NCBI GenBank assembly: GCA_905221605.1
Contig: CAJNDS010000673.1
Location: 28,411-92,410, forward strand
Length of the DNA: 64,000 nucleotides
From: Symbiodinium natans
Taxonomy: Eukaryota; Sar; Dinophyceae; Suessiales; Symbiodiniaceae
Reading direction: 5' to 3'
Every line of letters begins with the position of its first letter. Positions within the stretch are counted from its first letter, which is position 1. The notes beneath the pieces are model-generated. The model did not search any database, was not told the origin of the DNA, and saw only the letters and a program-made list of their open reading frames with translations. Positions 9,365 to 18,362 of this stretch are shown in pieces. The translations under genes were made by a program, and so were the position numbers.

Positions 9365-9386
9365 TGGTAGCGGAGCTTCGTGCTCC
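9365..9386 (+). promoter_or_regulatory. Primer binding site of copia no. 1
   Basis: TGGTAGCGGAGC starts on the first base after the LTR. It would pair with a tRNA 3' end GCUCCGCUACCA. It resembles the tRNA-Met sites of plant copia elements (TGGTATCAGAGC) at 10 of 12 positions. The same 12 bases occur at the matching place in the second copia element (46570-46581, minus strand). Confidence 0.8.
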
Positions 9387-9389
9387 AGC

Positions 9390-11246
9390 ATGGACACTGG
9401 TGAAGAACGTGTGCCTGGACGAGACCGTTCTCCGAGAGGCCGCAGTGCAAGCAGCCTGAGTTCCACAGGGCTTTCTGGTGCAAGGTCACCAAGTGCCCGT
9501 GGGAGAAGAGAACGTGGAAGGTCTTTGCCAGCGCGACCAGCTTCAGTTCCACGCGGAGTAGACCCAAGGCAGTGGACAGCTACGACTGGAGCAGGCCATC
9601 AGCCACCAGTCGGGGCTGTGCCTTCGTTTGGACCTCAGTTCTACCAGATGGGAACACCCCCTCAGACGGCACCACAAGAACCCCTTCAAGTTCCGAATAT
9701 GCAGTTGCCCGTTGCACCTGGAGTAGCTCAACAGATGGAGTTCACGAGAGCAATGCTGCAAGCGCAGGACGAGCAAATCCGACAGCAGGCAGCTCAACTT
9801 CAACAGATGAGTGCCATGCTTACGCAAGCATTGCAGCTTGCAAGTGCGAATGCTGCCAATGCGCATATTGCAGCAGCTGCAGCTTCATCGTCGACGAGTC
9901 CTACACCTGGAGGAGACCCCTCAGCAGCACCTGCGAATGCATCGACTCCTGTGGACATGGAAGTAGACTCTGGTGTACGAAACAAGAGAGCAGAGGGTTA
10001 CATTCCACAGTTGCCTCAGCTGAACTATGCGTCCATGACGAGCAGACATGCTGAAATCCGAGTTTGGACAGCCTACAGAGACGAACTTACGAGTTGGCTT
10101 TGTTTGCTCGACGACCGCTACGCTACGGAATTGCAAGAAGCGATCAGTAGCAATGTGGAAGTCTTGCAAGTGAGGCTTGAAGCCGGGAAAGCAGCCCGGT
10201 CAACCAAACTTTGGTTTTTGCTTCGTCAGTCCATGAGCAAGTTCCAACGTGGGCAAGATTTGGTGCATCTCATCGAGGTGAAACAAATGGGAGCAAGTGC
10301 CGGATACGAACTCTGGCGCTCGTTGAACAACGAATTGTCAGTTCGCTCCAGAGTGGAGGGACAGGCCCTCCGCGAACAGGCGTTAGGCCTGGTGCCACCA
10401 AAGCATCTCAAGCGACCACTTGATGTCGCCAGGTGGTACACCACCGAGCTTCTCAAGTTCGAGGCGCAGGTGAAGCATCGCTTCCCGGAGTTGCTCATCG
10501 GAGAACAAGAGGGAGTCCTGTGCCTGATGAAGCACTTGGATTCTGAGACCAAGAGATATCTGCTCCTCCATCACTCAACAAAGAGCATGGGTGAGCTGAT
10601 GACTGGTTTGCAGTTTTACGACGAGCAGCTTCGTGTGATGGACTTCCAGAGAGAAGGAGCATCCGGGTATGCGAATGCCTTCAAGGGTGGCAGAGGCGGA
10701 AAGGGCGACAGAGACAAGAGCAACAAAGGCCCCAAGGGCAACAAAGGCAACAAAGGCGAGAAAGGAGAAAAGGGACAGAAGGGTGGCAAAGCGAAAGGAA
10801 AGGACAAGAAAGGTGACCAAGGCGGAAAAGGAGACAGAGCTCGGAGCAAGAGCAGAGAGGCGAAGAAGACGGATGTCTGCCGGAACTGCGGGAAGACTGG
10901 ACACTGGGCACGCGACTGCTGGGCACCTCCGAAGGACAAAGCCGCAGCGGCGACGAGCCAGGCCGTTACGACGCAGCCAGAGGCACCATCGTCTTCATCG
11001 TCTACATCGGCGAAAGCAGCAGCGCAGCCCACAACCAAAGGCAGTGGAAAAGCACAGTCATCAATCAAGACGTTTCTGGAAGGATATCACTTCGGTATGA
11101 TGCTCACGAACCAGGTGGTTAGTTTTCCTTCAGATGATCGCGTTTACTGGTTGATTGACTCTGGTAGTTCGTTCCACATCATCACGAGAGAGACGCTTGA
11201 GAGCAACCACGTGAAGATCCTGAGTTGGTTTAGAAGGACGCCCTAA
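9390..11246 (+). CDS. gag: Copia gag with zinc knuckle and start of protease
   Basis: The ORF has 618 codons, starting 3 bases after the PBS region. The N-terminus is Arg/Ser-rich. A glutamine-rich helix follows (about residues 110-150), then a retrotransposon gag core (about 200-420), a Lys/Gly-rich stretch (about 425-490) and a canonical CCHC knuckle, CRNCGKTGHWARDC, near residue 496. The last 35 residues contain YWLIDSGSSFH, the active-site start of the aspartic protease, so the ORF crosses from capsid into protease. It ends at a TAA in mid-protease. The rest of the domain continues in the +1 frame, open from 11224, so either a +1 frameshift or an indel separates them. Confidence 0.85.
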   Translation: MDTGEERVPGRDRSPRGRSASSLSSTGLSGARSPSARGRRERGRSLPARPASVPRGVDPRQWTATTGAGHQPPVGAVPSFGPQFYQMGTPPQTAPQEPLQVPNMQLPVAPGVAQQMEFTRAMLQAQDEQIRQQAAQLQQMSAMLTQALQLASANAANAHIAAAAASSSTSPTPGGDPSAAPANASTPVDMEVDSGVRNKRAEGYIPQLPQLNYASMTSRHAEIRVWTAYRDELTSWLCLLDDRYATELQEAISSNVEVLQVRLEAGKAARSTKLWFLLRQSMSKFQRGQDLVHLIEVKQMGASAGYELWRSLNNELSVRSRVEGQALREQALGLVPPKHLKRPLDVARWYTTELLKFEAQVKHRFPELLIGEQEGVLCLMKHLDSETKRYLLLHHSTKSMGELMTGLQFYDEQLRVMDFQREGASGYANAFKGGRGGKGDRDKSNKGPKGNKGNKGEKGEKGQKGGKAKGKDKKGDQGGKGDRARSKSREAKKTDVCRNCGKTGHWARDCWAPPKDKAAAATSQAVTTQPEAPSSSSSTSAKAAAQPTTKGSGKAQSSIKTFLEGYHFGMMLTNQVVSFPSDDRVYWLIDSGSSFHIITRETLESNHVKILSWFRRTP

Positions 11247-13941
11247 GTCATATGCGGAGACTGCGACTGGAGATTCCGTTGAAATTGGCGGATCAACACA
11301 TGTTTTAGTGGAAGTTTGCTTTGAAACCACCACCCCAGCATCATCGAAGAGCAGTTCTGAGCATGAGGGTGACGCTGTGTACATGTGTAGGGCTAGGTTT
11401 GAAGCCGTCATTTCCGATCAGATCAAGCACAATTTGCTGAACATCAACTTGCTTTGTCAGAATGGAGGTTGGGAGCCAGCGATGTGCGACCAGCAGGGCG
11501 TAATTACCGTCCGAAAGCACGGCGTAACGCTGAGACCAACCATGTTTGCTTCAGTTAGTTGGCTTGCGTCAGTTCGGAATGACCATCCTTTAGCGCTGAA
11601 ACCGCAAGATTTGATCGCCAAAACGGAACAGTTTCGTCGAAGTCGGTCTCGCAAGTCGTCTTCGAGTCGTGATTTTCATCGTTCGACTTCGAATCGAGGT
11701 CATCGCAGCTCTGCGAGAGTGTGTGTTGAGCCCGAAAACCCCGAATTGCTGGATGTTTCATGTCTTGATGAGGTAGTTGATTGCGAGTTTCAGACGAGCC
11801 ACGAACATGTTGACCTGGACCAAGGCGAAGCTAAGGACAGACTAAGGACAGTCGGTGACGTTTCCGGCTCTGCGAGGGATCAACTTCAATTTTTCAGTCA
11901 TGTGGATACACCAGTTGTTCGTGAGCTTGATAGGGATGAGCGCTTGATTTTTAGTGAAGACAACAGCGTTATCTCACACAAGCAACAGGACAACAGCACC
12001 ACACCAGCAGTCGAGCGGCTTGTATTTGAAAATGACAGCAGCGTTATCTCACACAAGCAACAGGACAACAGCACCACACCAGCAGTTGAGCGTCTTGTGC
12101 ATGAGCATGGTAGGGAAACAGTTGTCTGTCGTGCTTGCTTGGAGGATTTCCCTGATGAGGTTGAGACTGGCAGCTTGGATTGCTCAAAGAGGCGAAGTTT
12201 TCCTAGAGCAGGACAGATAGGAGACCGCCGCTATGGATCCGAGTGCCACGATGCAACGGAGCATTCAACAGTTGGAAGGCATGCGCCAGGGGGCGAGACG
12301 CAGGAGACTGATATTGTTGGAAGCCCACGCCGCGCAGCACGGCATAGAGCTGCCACAGACGCTCCGAGAGGAGCTCCAGGCGTCGTATGCCGAGGCGGAG
12401 TCCACTGGAGGGGACGAGATGGATCTGGACCTGGATTCGGCAAGGCTGGACCCTTCGACCTCATCTCCTTCGGTAGAGTACGTCATGGAAGAGACGGAAG
12501 CGGCGGAAGCACCGTCGTCCCACACCGGGGTGAGGGAATTCCAAGCGGATCCTTCGATGTCAGAGGCTCCAGCCAAGAGACCCGCTATGGTGCAGATGAA
12601 GCCGACGCCGAAGATCAAATCCAAGGAGAAAACCATGGCCGTGAGACCGGTGCGGAATTTGCTGCCGGACCATGTGGATCAATCGACCATGGGAGTCGAT
12701 CCTCGGGAGCCCTCCGGCCCCACGCCGGCATCGTCAGCGCCAGCACGGAGAGGAAAACGGCGCTGGGCGTCGGCAGGCTGGACGACGTGGGTTGCTCGTC
12801 GGTTCGGAGGAGCTTGGACGGCACAAGCTTCGGGAGCCAGCGACTCACCGGATACGCCGGTGACGCTGTTTTGTCTCCTGTGCCAGAAGTATGTCACCGA
12901 AGCCCATTTGATGAGCGAGCCACACGAAGCCAACATGCAGGGCTTCACGCAGACCATCTCCAAGGAGGGCCTCCACGTGACGCAGAACCCGGTGGATTGG
13001 GCCACATGGGAGCAAGCTCTTGCGGAGCCAGAGCAGCTGGTACTTGGAGCAACGGAAGGCAAGACTCGGTCATTGGTTGCGCTGGGACCGACCGGCGGTT
13101 CGGGCGAGTTCCCTCAGCCGAACCCGAAGGAAACAACCGCGGCAGCACCGGCGAGCTCAGGGCTAGGACCATCGACAATGGTGGTGGAGGTGGACGAGTC
13201 CGACGAGGATTGGGGGGAATGGAGGCCAACCACAGGGGTTCCAGCTCCAACGACCCCAGCACATCCGAAGGATCCCCCTATCTCCATGATGCAGCCGCCG
13301 GGAGAACCGGTCGGCCCGACAGCAGTGTACACGGAGCACCGCCGGGGCCCCGAGCCCAGGCATGCAAAGAGCGCTCTCCGAGTGACACCTCCCTGGCGGG
13401 AATCACTTTCCAACCTGGGCTTTCGTGGTCCGTATCTGCAGCTGCATCTGAGCACACCAGGCCACACCTCAGAAGGGCTACAAGCCCTCGGACCTTTGAG
13501 GGAGAGCTTCCTGCGGATGCAGGCGAAGGACCATGCCCAACTGCCGGTCAGCTTGACACCTCCGAAAGCCGCCAGCGACCTGTCCGGCAATGTGATGAGG
13601 GTGGCAGAGGCAATGGAAACAGGAGCATCGGGAACAGTGGCACCGGGAGGAAGGCCATTCAGCCCAATGAGCCTTCGCATGGAGCTCGAGACAGGGATCC
13701 TCACAGGCCAAGCATACGAGGACGGCGCCGAGCAAGATCGGAGAACATACAGGCTGCGAGGGCGGTCGCCAAGCCAAGATTGGCGCTCCCGATCCCTCCG
13801 CCACCTCCGGTTCCACGACCCGAGCGCACTCCCGAGACACCAATTCCGTGGAGTGGCGCACCCTCTCCTGCATTCATGGAACTCATCAGGCGCCGCCGAG
13901 ATCGCCAAGAGCGCGATCGTTCTCGCTCCCCGTCTCCCTGA
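11224..13941 (+). CDS. pol: Protease continuation frame of copia no. 1
   Basis: This frame is open from the base after a TGA at 11221 to a TGA ending at 13941. Its first part (VGLEGRPKSYAETATGDSVE..IGGSTHVLVEV) completes the protease begun in the gag frame. The first ATG (11308) lies inside the domain, so independent initiation there would give an incomplete enzyme. A 25-residue tandem duplication (SVISHKQQDNSTTPAVERLV) lies at 11950-12099. After about 12230 the translation becomes Gly/Arg/Ser-rich and is probably a shadow of the ORF at 12233-13954, though the last 70 residues (proline-rich, then RRRRDRQERDRSRSPSP) again look protein-like. Confidence 0.6.
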   Translation, partial: VGLEGRPKSYAETATGDSVEIGGSTHVLVEVCFETTTPASSKSSSEHEGDAVYMCRARFEAVISDQIKHNLLNINLLCQNGGWEPAMCDQQGVITVRKHGVTLRPTMFASVSWLASVRNDHPLALKPQDLIAKTEQFRRSRSRKSSSSRDFHRSTSNRGHRSSARVCVEPENPELLDVSCLDEVVDCEFQTSHEHVDLDQGEAKDRLRTVGDVSGSARDQLQFFSHVDTPVVRELDRDERLIFSEDNSVISHKQQDNSTTPAVERLVFENDSSVISHKQQDNSTTPAVERLVHEHGRETVVCRACLEDFPDEVETGSLDCSKRRSFPRAGQIGDRRYGSECHDATEHSTVGRHAPGGETQETDIVGSPRRAARHRAATDAPRGAPGVVCRGGVHWRGRDGSGPGFGKAGPFDLISFGRVRHGRDGSGGSTVVPHRGEGIPSGSFDVRGSSQETRYGADEADAEDQIQGENHGRETGAEFAAGPCGSIDHGSRSSGALRPHAGIVSASTERKTALGVGRLDDVGCSSVRRSLDGTSFGSQRLTGYAGDAVLSPVPEVCHRSPFDERATRSQHAGLHADHLQGGPPRDAEPGGLGHMGASSCGARAAGTWSNGRQDSVIGCAGTDRRFGRVPSAEPEGNNRGSTGELRARTIDNGGGGGRVRRGLGGMEANHRGSSSNDPSTSEGSPYLHDAAAGRTGRPDSSVHGAPPGPRAQACKERSPSDTSLAGITFQPGLSWSVSAAASEHTRPHLRRATSPRTFEGELPADAGEGPCPTAGQLDTSESRQRPVRQCDEGGRGNGNRSIGNSGTGRKAIQPNEPSHGARDRDPHRPSIRGRRRARSENIQAARAVAKPRLALPIPPPPPVPRPERTPETPIPWSGAPSPAFMELIRRRRDRQERDRSRSPSP
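11950..12099 (+). repeat. Two in-frame 75-bp tandem units
   Basis: Each unit encodes 25 residues ending in SHKQQDNSTTPAVERLV. The units differ at a few bases only. The 75-bp length keeps frame, consistent with a recent slip in a linker between protease and the next domain. Confidence 0.9.
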
Positions 13942-13954
13942 AAGGGAGTACTGA
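12233..13954 (+). CDS. Extra middle ORF of copia no. 1, unknown function
   Basis: The ORF has 573 codons from an ATG that follows an in-frame TAG at 12218. The N-terminus is helical and charged (QQLEGMRQGARRRRLILLEA). An acidic segment follows, then a possible zinc finger C-x2-C-x7-H-x5-H near residues 213-230 (CLLCQKYVTEAHLMSEPH), then proline-rich linker, ending in an Arg/Ser-rich tail. It sits between protease and integrase, where ordinary copia elements have only a short linker. It is fully overlapped in another frame by the open protease-continuation frame. The balanced residue use makes this the more likely coding frame. The function is unknown; a nucleic-acid-binding gag-like accessory protein is one possibility. 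Confidence 0.5.
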   Translation: MDPSATMQRSIQQLEGMRQGARRRRLILLEAHAAQHGIELPQTLREELQASYAEAESTGGDEMDLDLDSARLDPSTSSPSVEYVMEETEAAEAPSSHTGVREFQADPSMSEAPAKRPAMVQMKPTPKIKSKEKTMAVRPVRNLLPDHVDQSTMGVDPREPSGPTPASSAPARRGKRRWASAGWTTWVARRFGGAWTAQASGASDSPDTPVTLFCLLCQKYVTEAHLMSEPHEANMQGFTQTISKEGLHVTQNPVDWATWEQALAEPEQLVLGATEGKTRSLVALGPTGGSGEFPQPNPKETTAAAPASSGLGPSTMVVEVDESDEDWGEWRPTTGVPAPTTPAHPKDPPISMMQPPGEPVGPTAVYTEHRRGPEPRHAKSALRVTPPWRESLSNLGFRGPYLQLHLSTPGHTSEGLQALGPLRESFLRMQAKDHAQLPVSLTPPKAASDLSGNVMRVAEAMETGASGTVAPGGRPFSPMSLRMELETGILTGQAYEDGAEQDRRTYRLRGRSPSQDWRSRSLRHLRFHDPSALPRHQFRGVAHPLLHSWNSSGAAEIAKSAIVLAPRLPEREY

Positions 13955-15137
13955 GAAGCCCAACCCAATCCTTGCAGCTTTGTCCCAAGATGAAAGAAAA
14001 GAGCCCGATACGCGACAGCCACAACAACAGTTTGAGTTAGTCACTGAAGAAGGAATTATTGGGGACAATGTGCGTAGTAAACACGCTGAGCTGCAGCACC
14101 ACATGCAGGGACACGTACCATACATGTCTGACTGTGAGTTTTGCCAGCGGACTAGAGGGACCACTCCAGCACGAAAGCGTAGCGACCTGAACCCGAGAGA
14201 GTTTCAGCTTGACCAGTGCTTCTTTCGCAAGCTTGCATTCATCGTACTGGTTCATACCATGAGCTTTGCAATTGCAGTTTGCTTTAGACCTGAGGGAGAG
14301 AGCGCAGCAACAACAGCAGAACATTTGCATCCCTGGGTCAGGCACTTTGGTGTGAAACAACCGCATTTCATGTCTGATGCAGAGGGACTCACGAAGAACA
14401 TCGCAGCGAGACTCGCTGATCTTTGTGAGGGTACTGAGGACAGCTTTGCACCCGAAAGGCATGCACCAGCAGCAGAACGAGCCATTAGGACCCTAAAAGG
14501 AATCGTAGCGACACATGAGCTTGAGTTGCGGGAACATGGCGTTGTTTTGGATGCTGAGTGTGCGGATGTTTTCGACCTTTTGTTTCAATACGCAGCACAC
14601 ACGCACAACAGGTTTTCAGTTTCTGTAGGGTCGACCATGACACCCATGCAGAAGATCCGCGGAGATCGCGTGCGACCGCAAGTCACGTATCCGTTCGGTG
14701 CGGTAGCATACGCTAAGATAACGCGGGCTAGAAGACCTGACGCGGATGCCAAGTATGCTCGAGGGATCTACTTGGGACCAGTGCTTGGGAGCACAGGTCA
14801 TGCCATGGAAATCCGCTTGGATAGTGGGGAGACGAAACGGGTGATCGCGCCCGGACTCAAATTGCTCTACCCGTTGCGTTTCGACGCAAATCTTCTGCCC
14901 GGTGCAAAGGCCCTAGATGGCTTCGTGCCCCCGCCTGAAGCACCGAAGACCAAAAAGCTGTTTCTCCCATATGTTCCAGGTGGAGGTCCTCCCATAGACT
15001 GGGTGAGACAACATGGTGTTACACCCAAGTGCCCCGGATGCCAGGAAGGCGTCAGCTCGAGCAGGCATTCCCAAAAGTGTGTGAAGAGATACCAAAAATG
15101 GTTGCGTGATTCCATCGATGCTGGAGGCATTAGATGA
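13848..15137 (+). CDS. pol (int): Copia integrase ORF
   Basis: The frame has 429 codons from its first ATG. The credible protein begins around 13960 (NPILAALSQDERKEPD). An HHCC-type zinc region is visible (HAELQHHMQGH...CEFCQRT), then the catalytic core: D in FQLDQCFF, D in FMSDAEGL and E in AAERAIRTLKG. A C-terminal region typical of retroviral integrases follows (RRPDADAKYARGIYLGPV). It ends in a Cys-rich tail (CPGCQEG..CVKRYQKWL) that overlaps the next ORF by 32 bases, in the -2/+1 frame relation. The fusion to gag is broken at the nucleotide level. Confidence 0.8.
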   Translation: MEWRTLSCIHGTHQAPPRSPRARSFSLPVSLKGSTEKPNPILAALSQDERKEPDTRQPQQQFELVTEEGIIGDNVRSKHAELQHHMQGHVPYMSDCEFCQRTRGTTPARKRSDLNPREFQLDQCFFRKLAFIVLVHTMSFAIAVCFRPEGESAATTAEHLHPWVRHFGVKQPHFMSDAEGLTKNIAARLADLCEGTEDSFAPERHAPAAERAIRTLKGIVATHELELREHGVVLDAECADVFDLLFQYAAHTHNRFSVSVGSTMTPMQKIRGDRVRPQVTYPFGAVAYAKITRARRPDADAKYARGIYLGPVLGSTGHAMEIRLDSGETKRVIAPGLKLLYPLRFDANLLPGAKALDGFVPPPEAPKTKKLFLPYVPGGGPPIDWVRQHGVTPKCPGCQEGVSSSRHSQKCVKRYQKWLRDSIDAGGIR

Positions 15138-18100
15138 AGGACCGAAGGTCGACCGAAGACCTGAAGAGCTAGTTGGAGAAGACCCATACGATGATGACGA
15201 GCAAATGAAGCCAAACAAGCGAATACGCTTTGGAGGAGAGGAGGTCCGAGCGTTTGATCCTGAGCAAGCAGGAGTCGGAGACCTAGAGATCCCGGAGATG
15301 TCAGTGCCGGATGCTGACTGGAATGTGTCCGAGTACCAGCCGTCCGAGGCTGAGGATGACGATATGGGAGAAGCTCCAGAGATGGAAGACGCTCCAGAGC
15401 ATCCCCAGACATTCCATGAGGGGGTCCCAGTCCGATACCTGGAGGAATTGCTCGAGAACGCCCACTACACACCACAACCACTCTCTTGTTGTGACCACTA
15501 CGACGTCGAAGCAGCATGTCACCTACTGGTTGGTCGGTCGAGCGTGGAGAAGTTCCCGTATGTTTGCTTGAACACAACAACACAACGACAGCACCACAAG
15601 CAACAGCAGTCGGTCGAGCGTGAAGCAGTTGAGTTGTTGAATCTCCAGGACCACCCATGTGTATGTTCTTCAGTTAAAGAGAAAAAGGAAGATGAGTCCG
15701 CAGGGGCGTACATGAGAATCCAAGACAGGACTCTGTGGGTGAATCGACCTCGAGCCAGCTACGACGACCTGGAAGGTTTCCAGCTGGACCCTGAAGAGAC
15801 ATGGCAAGGAATCAAGAAAGAAGTGAATGCGCTCGATAGTCTGAAAGTTGGTTATGCAAGATCAAAGAGCGAGATTGATGAATACCGCAAAGCCAACCCA
15901 AACTGTCGGACGGTCAAGTCCCGATGGGTCCTCACTCAGAAGGCCCCAGGACTAGTCCGAGCAAGGATAGTCGCTAAGGATTTTGCTCATGGCCGACCAT
16001 CCGCACTCGATTTGGGGTTGAGTTCTAATACTGCGTCGGTGGAAGCCCTCAAAATCGTCCTTGCACGGGCGGCGAAGGGAAAGATGCGGGCTTACGGCCT
16101 CGACATATCCACCGCGTTTCTCTTTGCGCAGGTAGTGGAACCCACCATTATCGAGTTGCCAAGCACATTCGCGCTCGAGAGCGGCGAAACCGCGTACTTG
16201 ATACTAGAGAAAGCGCTCTACGGTTTGCGTTCCGCCAGCCTTAGCTGGCAGCGACACCTGAACAGGATCGTATCTGCACTAGGCTTACAAGCGAGTCCGC
16301 TTGAACCGACGCTTTTCAGCGGATGGGTCAACCTTGAATCCGGATGGGAGTATATCATCATGTTAGCGTACGTGGATGATTTGCTCATTGTGTCCTCTAC
16401 CGAAAAAGGGTTCGAGTACGTCCACGAAGCCCTGAGTTCAGTCTTGAAAGTCAAAGTGACAGGGAGGCTGATCGAAGATGGGCAGATGGAATTCCTCGGC
16501 CGTTTAATCCGTTGGGATGGACGACAAATCATGCTTGGGGTGAAGCCTGAGTATGTGAAGTCGGTCTTTACATCTTTCGGATGGGACATATCCACCGCGA
16601 AAGCATCCTTGACGACACCCGACATCAGGAGTATGTACGATGAGGAGAGTGTTGAAGAGCCTTCGAAGGAGCTGTCGAGTGAGGCCGCCTCACGATTCCG
16701 AAGTTGCCTAGGGAAGATAGGATGGCTCTGTCAAACTCGCTCAGATATAACGTATTTTCACTCCATGTTGTCACGCGGACAAAGCATGCCACGGCAAGTG
16801 CATGAAGATGCACTTCGCAAGTTCCTGCGATGGTTAGCAGCGTTTCCGCTGTTAGATCAAATCTTCCCGCTCGGAGATGGCAAGACCAATGAGGGGGAGA
16901 ATGCCAGCCTGGTAGCCTATTGCGACAGCAATTGGGGCAGCGAGATGAGCGTAGCCCGGAAGAGCACCAGTGGCGGAGTGATCTACATCGCAGTGGACGG
17001 TCTGTGGTACTGCATAAAGGGGTACAGCCGCCTGCAGAGCGTCGTGGCACTCAGCTCAGCAGAGGCAGAGTTGTTTGCCATCGCCGAGGCAGCGAAAGAG
17101 GTGGCAGGACTTGCGCAATTGACGGCGCATATCTGGGGCACCCTCCAGAAACCCCACCGCGTGTACACTGACTCTGCCTCAGCTAGGCAAATTGCCAGCA
17201 TGGAGGGGCTACTCAGGCGCATGCGGCATATAGACTTGAGGTTGTGCTTTATCCAAGACCGTGTCCATAGCGGCGAGTTAGCAGTAGAGGGAGTGGCCGG
17301 AACCGAGAATGTGAGCGATCTTCTCACAAAGAATTTAAATCGCCTCCAAACAGCAAAGCATACAGCAACCCTCGGACTAGAAGATGTCACCAACATCGAT
17401 TTCCGAGAGGTCCCAGCAGTCAGGTCTTGCTTGTTGCTGTCTGGAGTGCTAGATTCGATACTCGGGCCGGACAACCTCGAATACGAAGCTTTCTGTCGGC
17501 TATGCGAACTCGAGACTGAATATTCGACTTTGCTGATCGAGTTTTGCACGAGTTCACGTTCGAATCTGTACCTGCAAGGAAGTGTGCACCAAGTATTTGT
17601 CCTGCCGATTACTCAAGGGGTTGACGGAACCTCAAATGACACCGTGGAGCGGGTCATGTCTGCAATGAATGTTGCGAGAGAATGGGGGATGAAGGTTGTT
17701 TTCTGGAGCAGCACTCCTTGTACCGGAGGTAGCCCGTACCAACGGCGACACGAAGATCGGCCGGGCTATCAGGACCATCTACAAGCTTTATTCACGGTGC
17801 ATCGCAAGCTCTGGGTGATGGTGAACCACCCGCAAGTAGGGGTATGGGTCATAGAATGGCCGCAGCGGTGTGCATACTGGGGATGGGCAAGCACCCGTTC
17901 GTTTGCAAAGCAACGAACCCATTACACTGGCGAAGTGCACGGCTGTGTTTCAGGCTTGGTAGGCAGAGATGGATTACCTATCCGAAAGATTTGGAAACTG
18001 ATGTCGAACGATGAACAGTTTGTGCGAACAATGTCCGAAACGTTTGCATGTACCTGCAAGGGAGATCATTCACGAAACTTTGATCTCAAAGAAACGCAGC

Positions 18101-18153
18101 ACTATCCGCCAGCTTTCGCGGACGTCGCCCTGGAAAGCTTGCGACTGCGGTAA
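15106..18153 (+). CDS. pol (rt): Copia reverse transcriptase/RNase H with C-terminal extension
   Basis: The ORF has 1015 codons. The first 200 residues are an acidic linker. RT spans about 245-500, with TVKSRWVLTQKAPG, the metal-binding AYGLDISTAFLFA and the catalytic YVDD at residue 422 (16369-16380). RNase H spans about 600-760, with YCDSNWG, LSSAEAELFAIAEA and YTDSASARQIA. Copia ORFs normally end soon after RNase H, but here about 250 more residues follow (from about 765). They include VVFWSSTPCTGGSPY (about 868) and a Trp/Cys-rich stretch (WVIEWPQRCAYWGW). The TPC core faintly recalls the PC motif of cytosine methyltransferases, but I see no cofactor-binding motif. Confidence 0.85.
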   Translation: MIPSMLEALDEGPKVDRRPEELVGEDPYDDDEQMKPNKRIRFGGEEVRAFDPEQAGVGDLEIPEMSVPDADWNVSEYQPSEAEDDDMGEAPEMEDAPEHPQTFHEGVPVRYLEELLENAHYTPQPLSCCDHYDVEAACHLLVGRSSVEKFPYVCLNTTTQRQHHKQQQSVEREAVELLNLQDHPCVCSSVKEKKEDESAGAYMRIQDRTLWVNRPRASYDDLEGFQLDPEETWQGIKKEVNALDSLKVGYARSKSEIDEYRKANPNCRTVKSRWVLTQKAPGLVRARIVAKDFAHGRPSALDLGLSSNTASVEALKIVLARAAKGKMRAYGLDISTAFLFAQVVEPTIIELPSTFALESGETAYLILEKALYGLRSASLSWQRHLNRIVSALGLQASPLEPTLFSGWVNLESGWEYIIMLAYVDDLLIVSSTEKGFEYVHEALSSVLKVKVTGRLIEDGQMEFLGRLIRWDGRQIMLGVKPEYVKSVFTSFGWDISTAKASLTTPDIRSMYDEESVEEPSKELSSEAASRFRSCLGKIGWLCQTRSDITYFHSMLSRGQSMPRQVHEDALRKFLRWLAAFPLLDQIFPLGDGKTNEGENASLVAYCDSNWGSEMSVARKSTSGGVIYIAVDGLWYCIKGYSRLQSVVALSSAEAELFAIAEAAKEVAGLAQLTAHIWGTLQKPHRVYTDSASARQIASMEGLLRRMRHIDLRLCFIQDRVHSGELAVEGVAGTENVSDLLTKNLNRLQTAKHTATLGLEDVTNIDFREVPAVRSCLLLSGVLDSILGPDNLEYEAFCRLCELETEYSTLLIEFCTSSRSNLYLQGSVHQVFVLPITQGVDGTSNDTVERVMSAMNVAREWGMKVVFWSSTPCTGGSPYQRRHEDRPGYQDHLQALFTVHRKLWVMVNHPQVGVWVIEWPQRCAYWGWASTRSFAKQRTHYTGEVHGCVSGLVGRDGLPIRKIWKLMSNDEQFVRTMSETFACTCKGDHSRNFDLKETQHYPPAFADVALESLRLR

Positions 18154-18355
18154 TTTGAGCCCGCCCGCCCGCCCTGGCTTGCCCGCCCACCCGCCCAGCC
18201 AGGTTACTTTGCGAGAGTTAGTCGACCTCCAGCGGTCTGAAGCAGTGCAGCGGTCTAGGACTGAGGAATGCGCCGGAATCCATGGCCCGGCGAGAAGCTT
18301 AGTTGGCTTTGCGTGGAGCTTAGTTGACGTGACCAACAGTGAAACTCTTGGTCAT
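18154..18355 (+). other. 3' untranslated region of copia no. 1
   Basis: 202 bp between the RT stop and the polypurine tract. It starts with a CCCGCC repeat (18163-18200). No gene. Confidence 0.6.
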
Positions 18356-18362
18356 GAGGGGG
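18356..18362 (+). promoter_or_regulatory. Polypurine tract
   Basis: GAGGGGG lies directly before AGTTGATATATGTGAC, the LTR start. This is the expected place for the plus-strand primer and independently fixes the LTR boundary. Confidence 0.85.

Noticed and set aside
13114-14022. 302-codon minus-strand ORF opposite the copia middle ORF
   Set aside because: No motifs; it is antisense to a better supported plus-strand reading inside the element.
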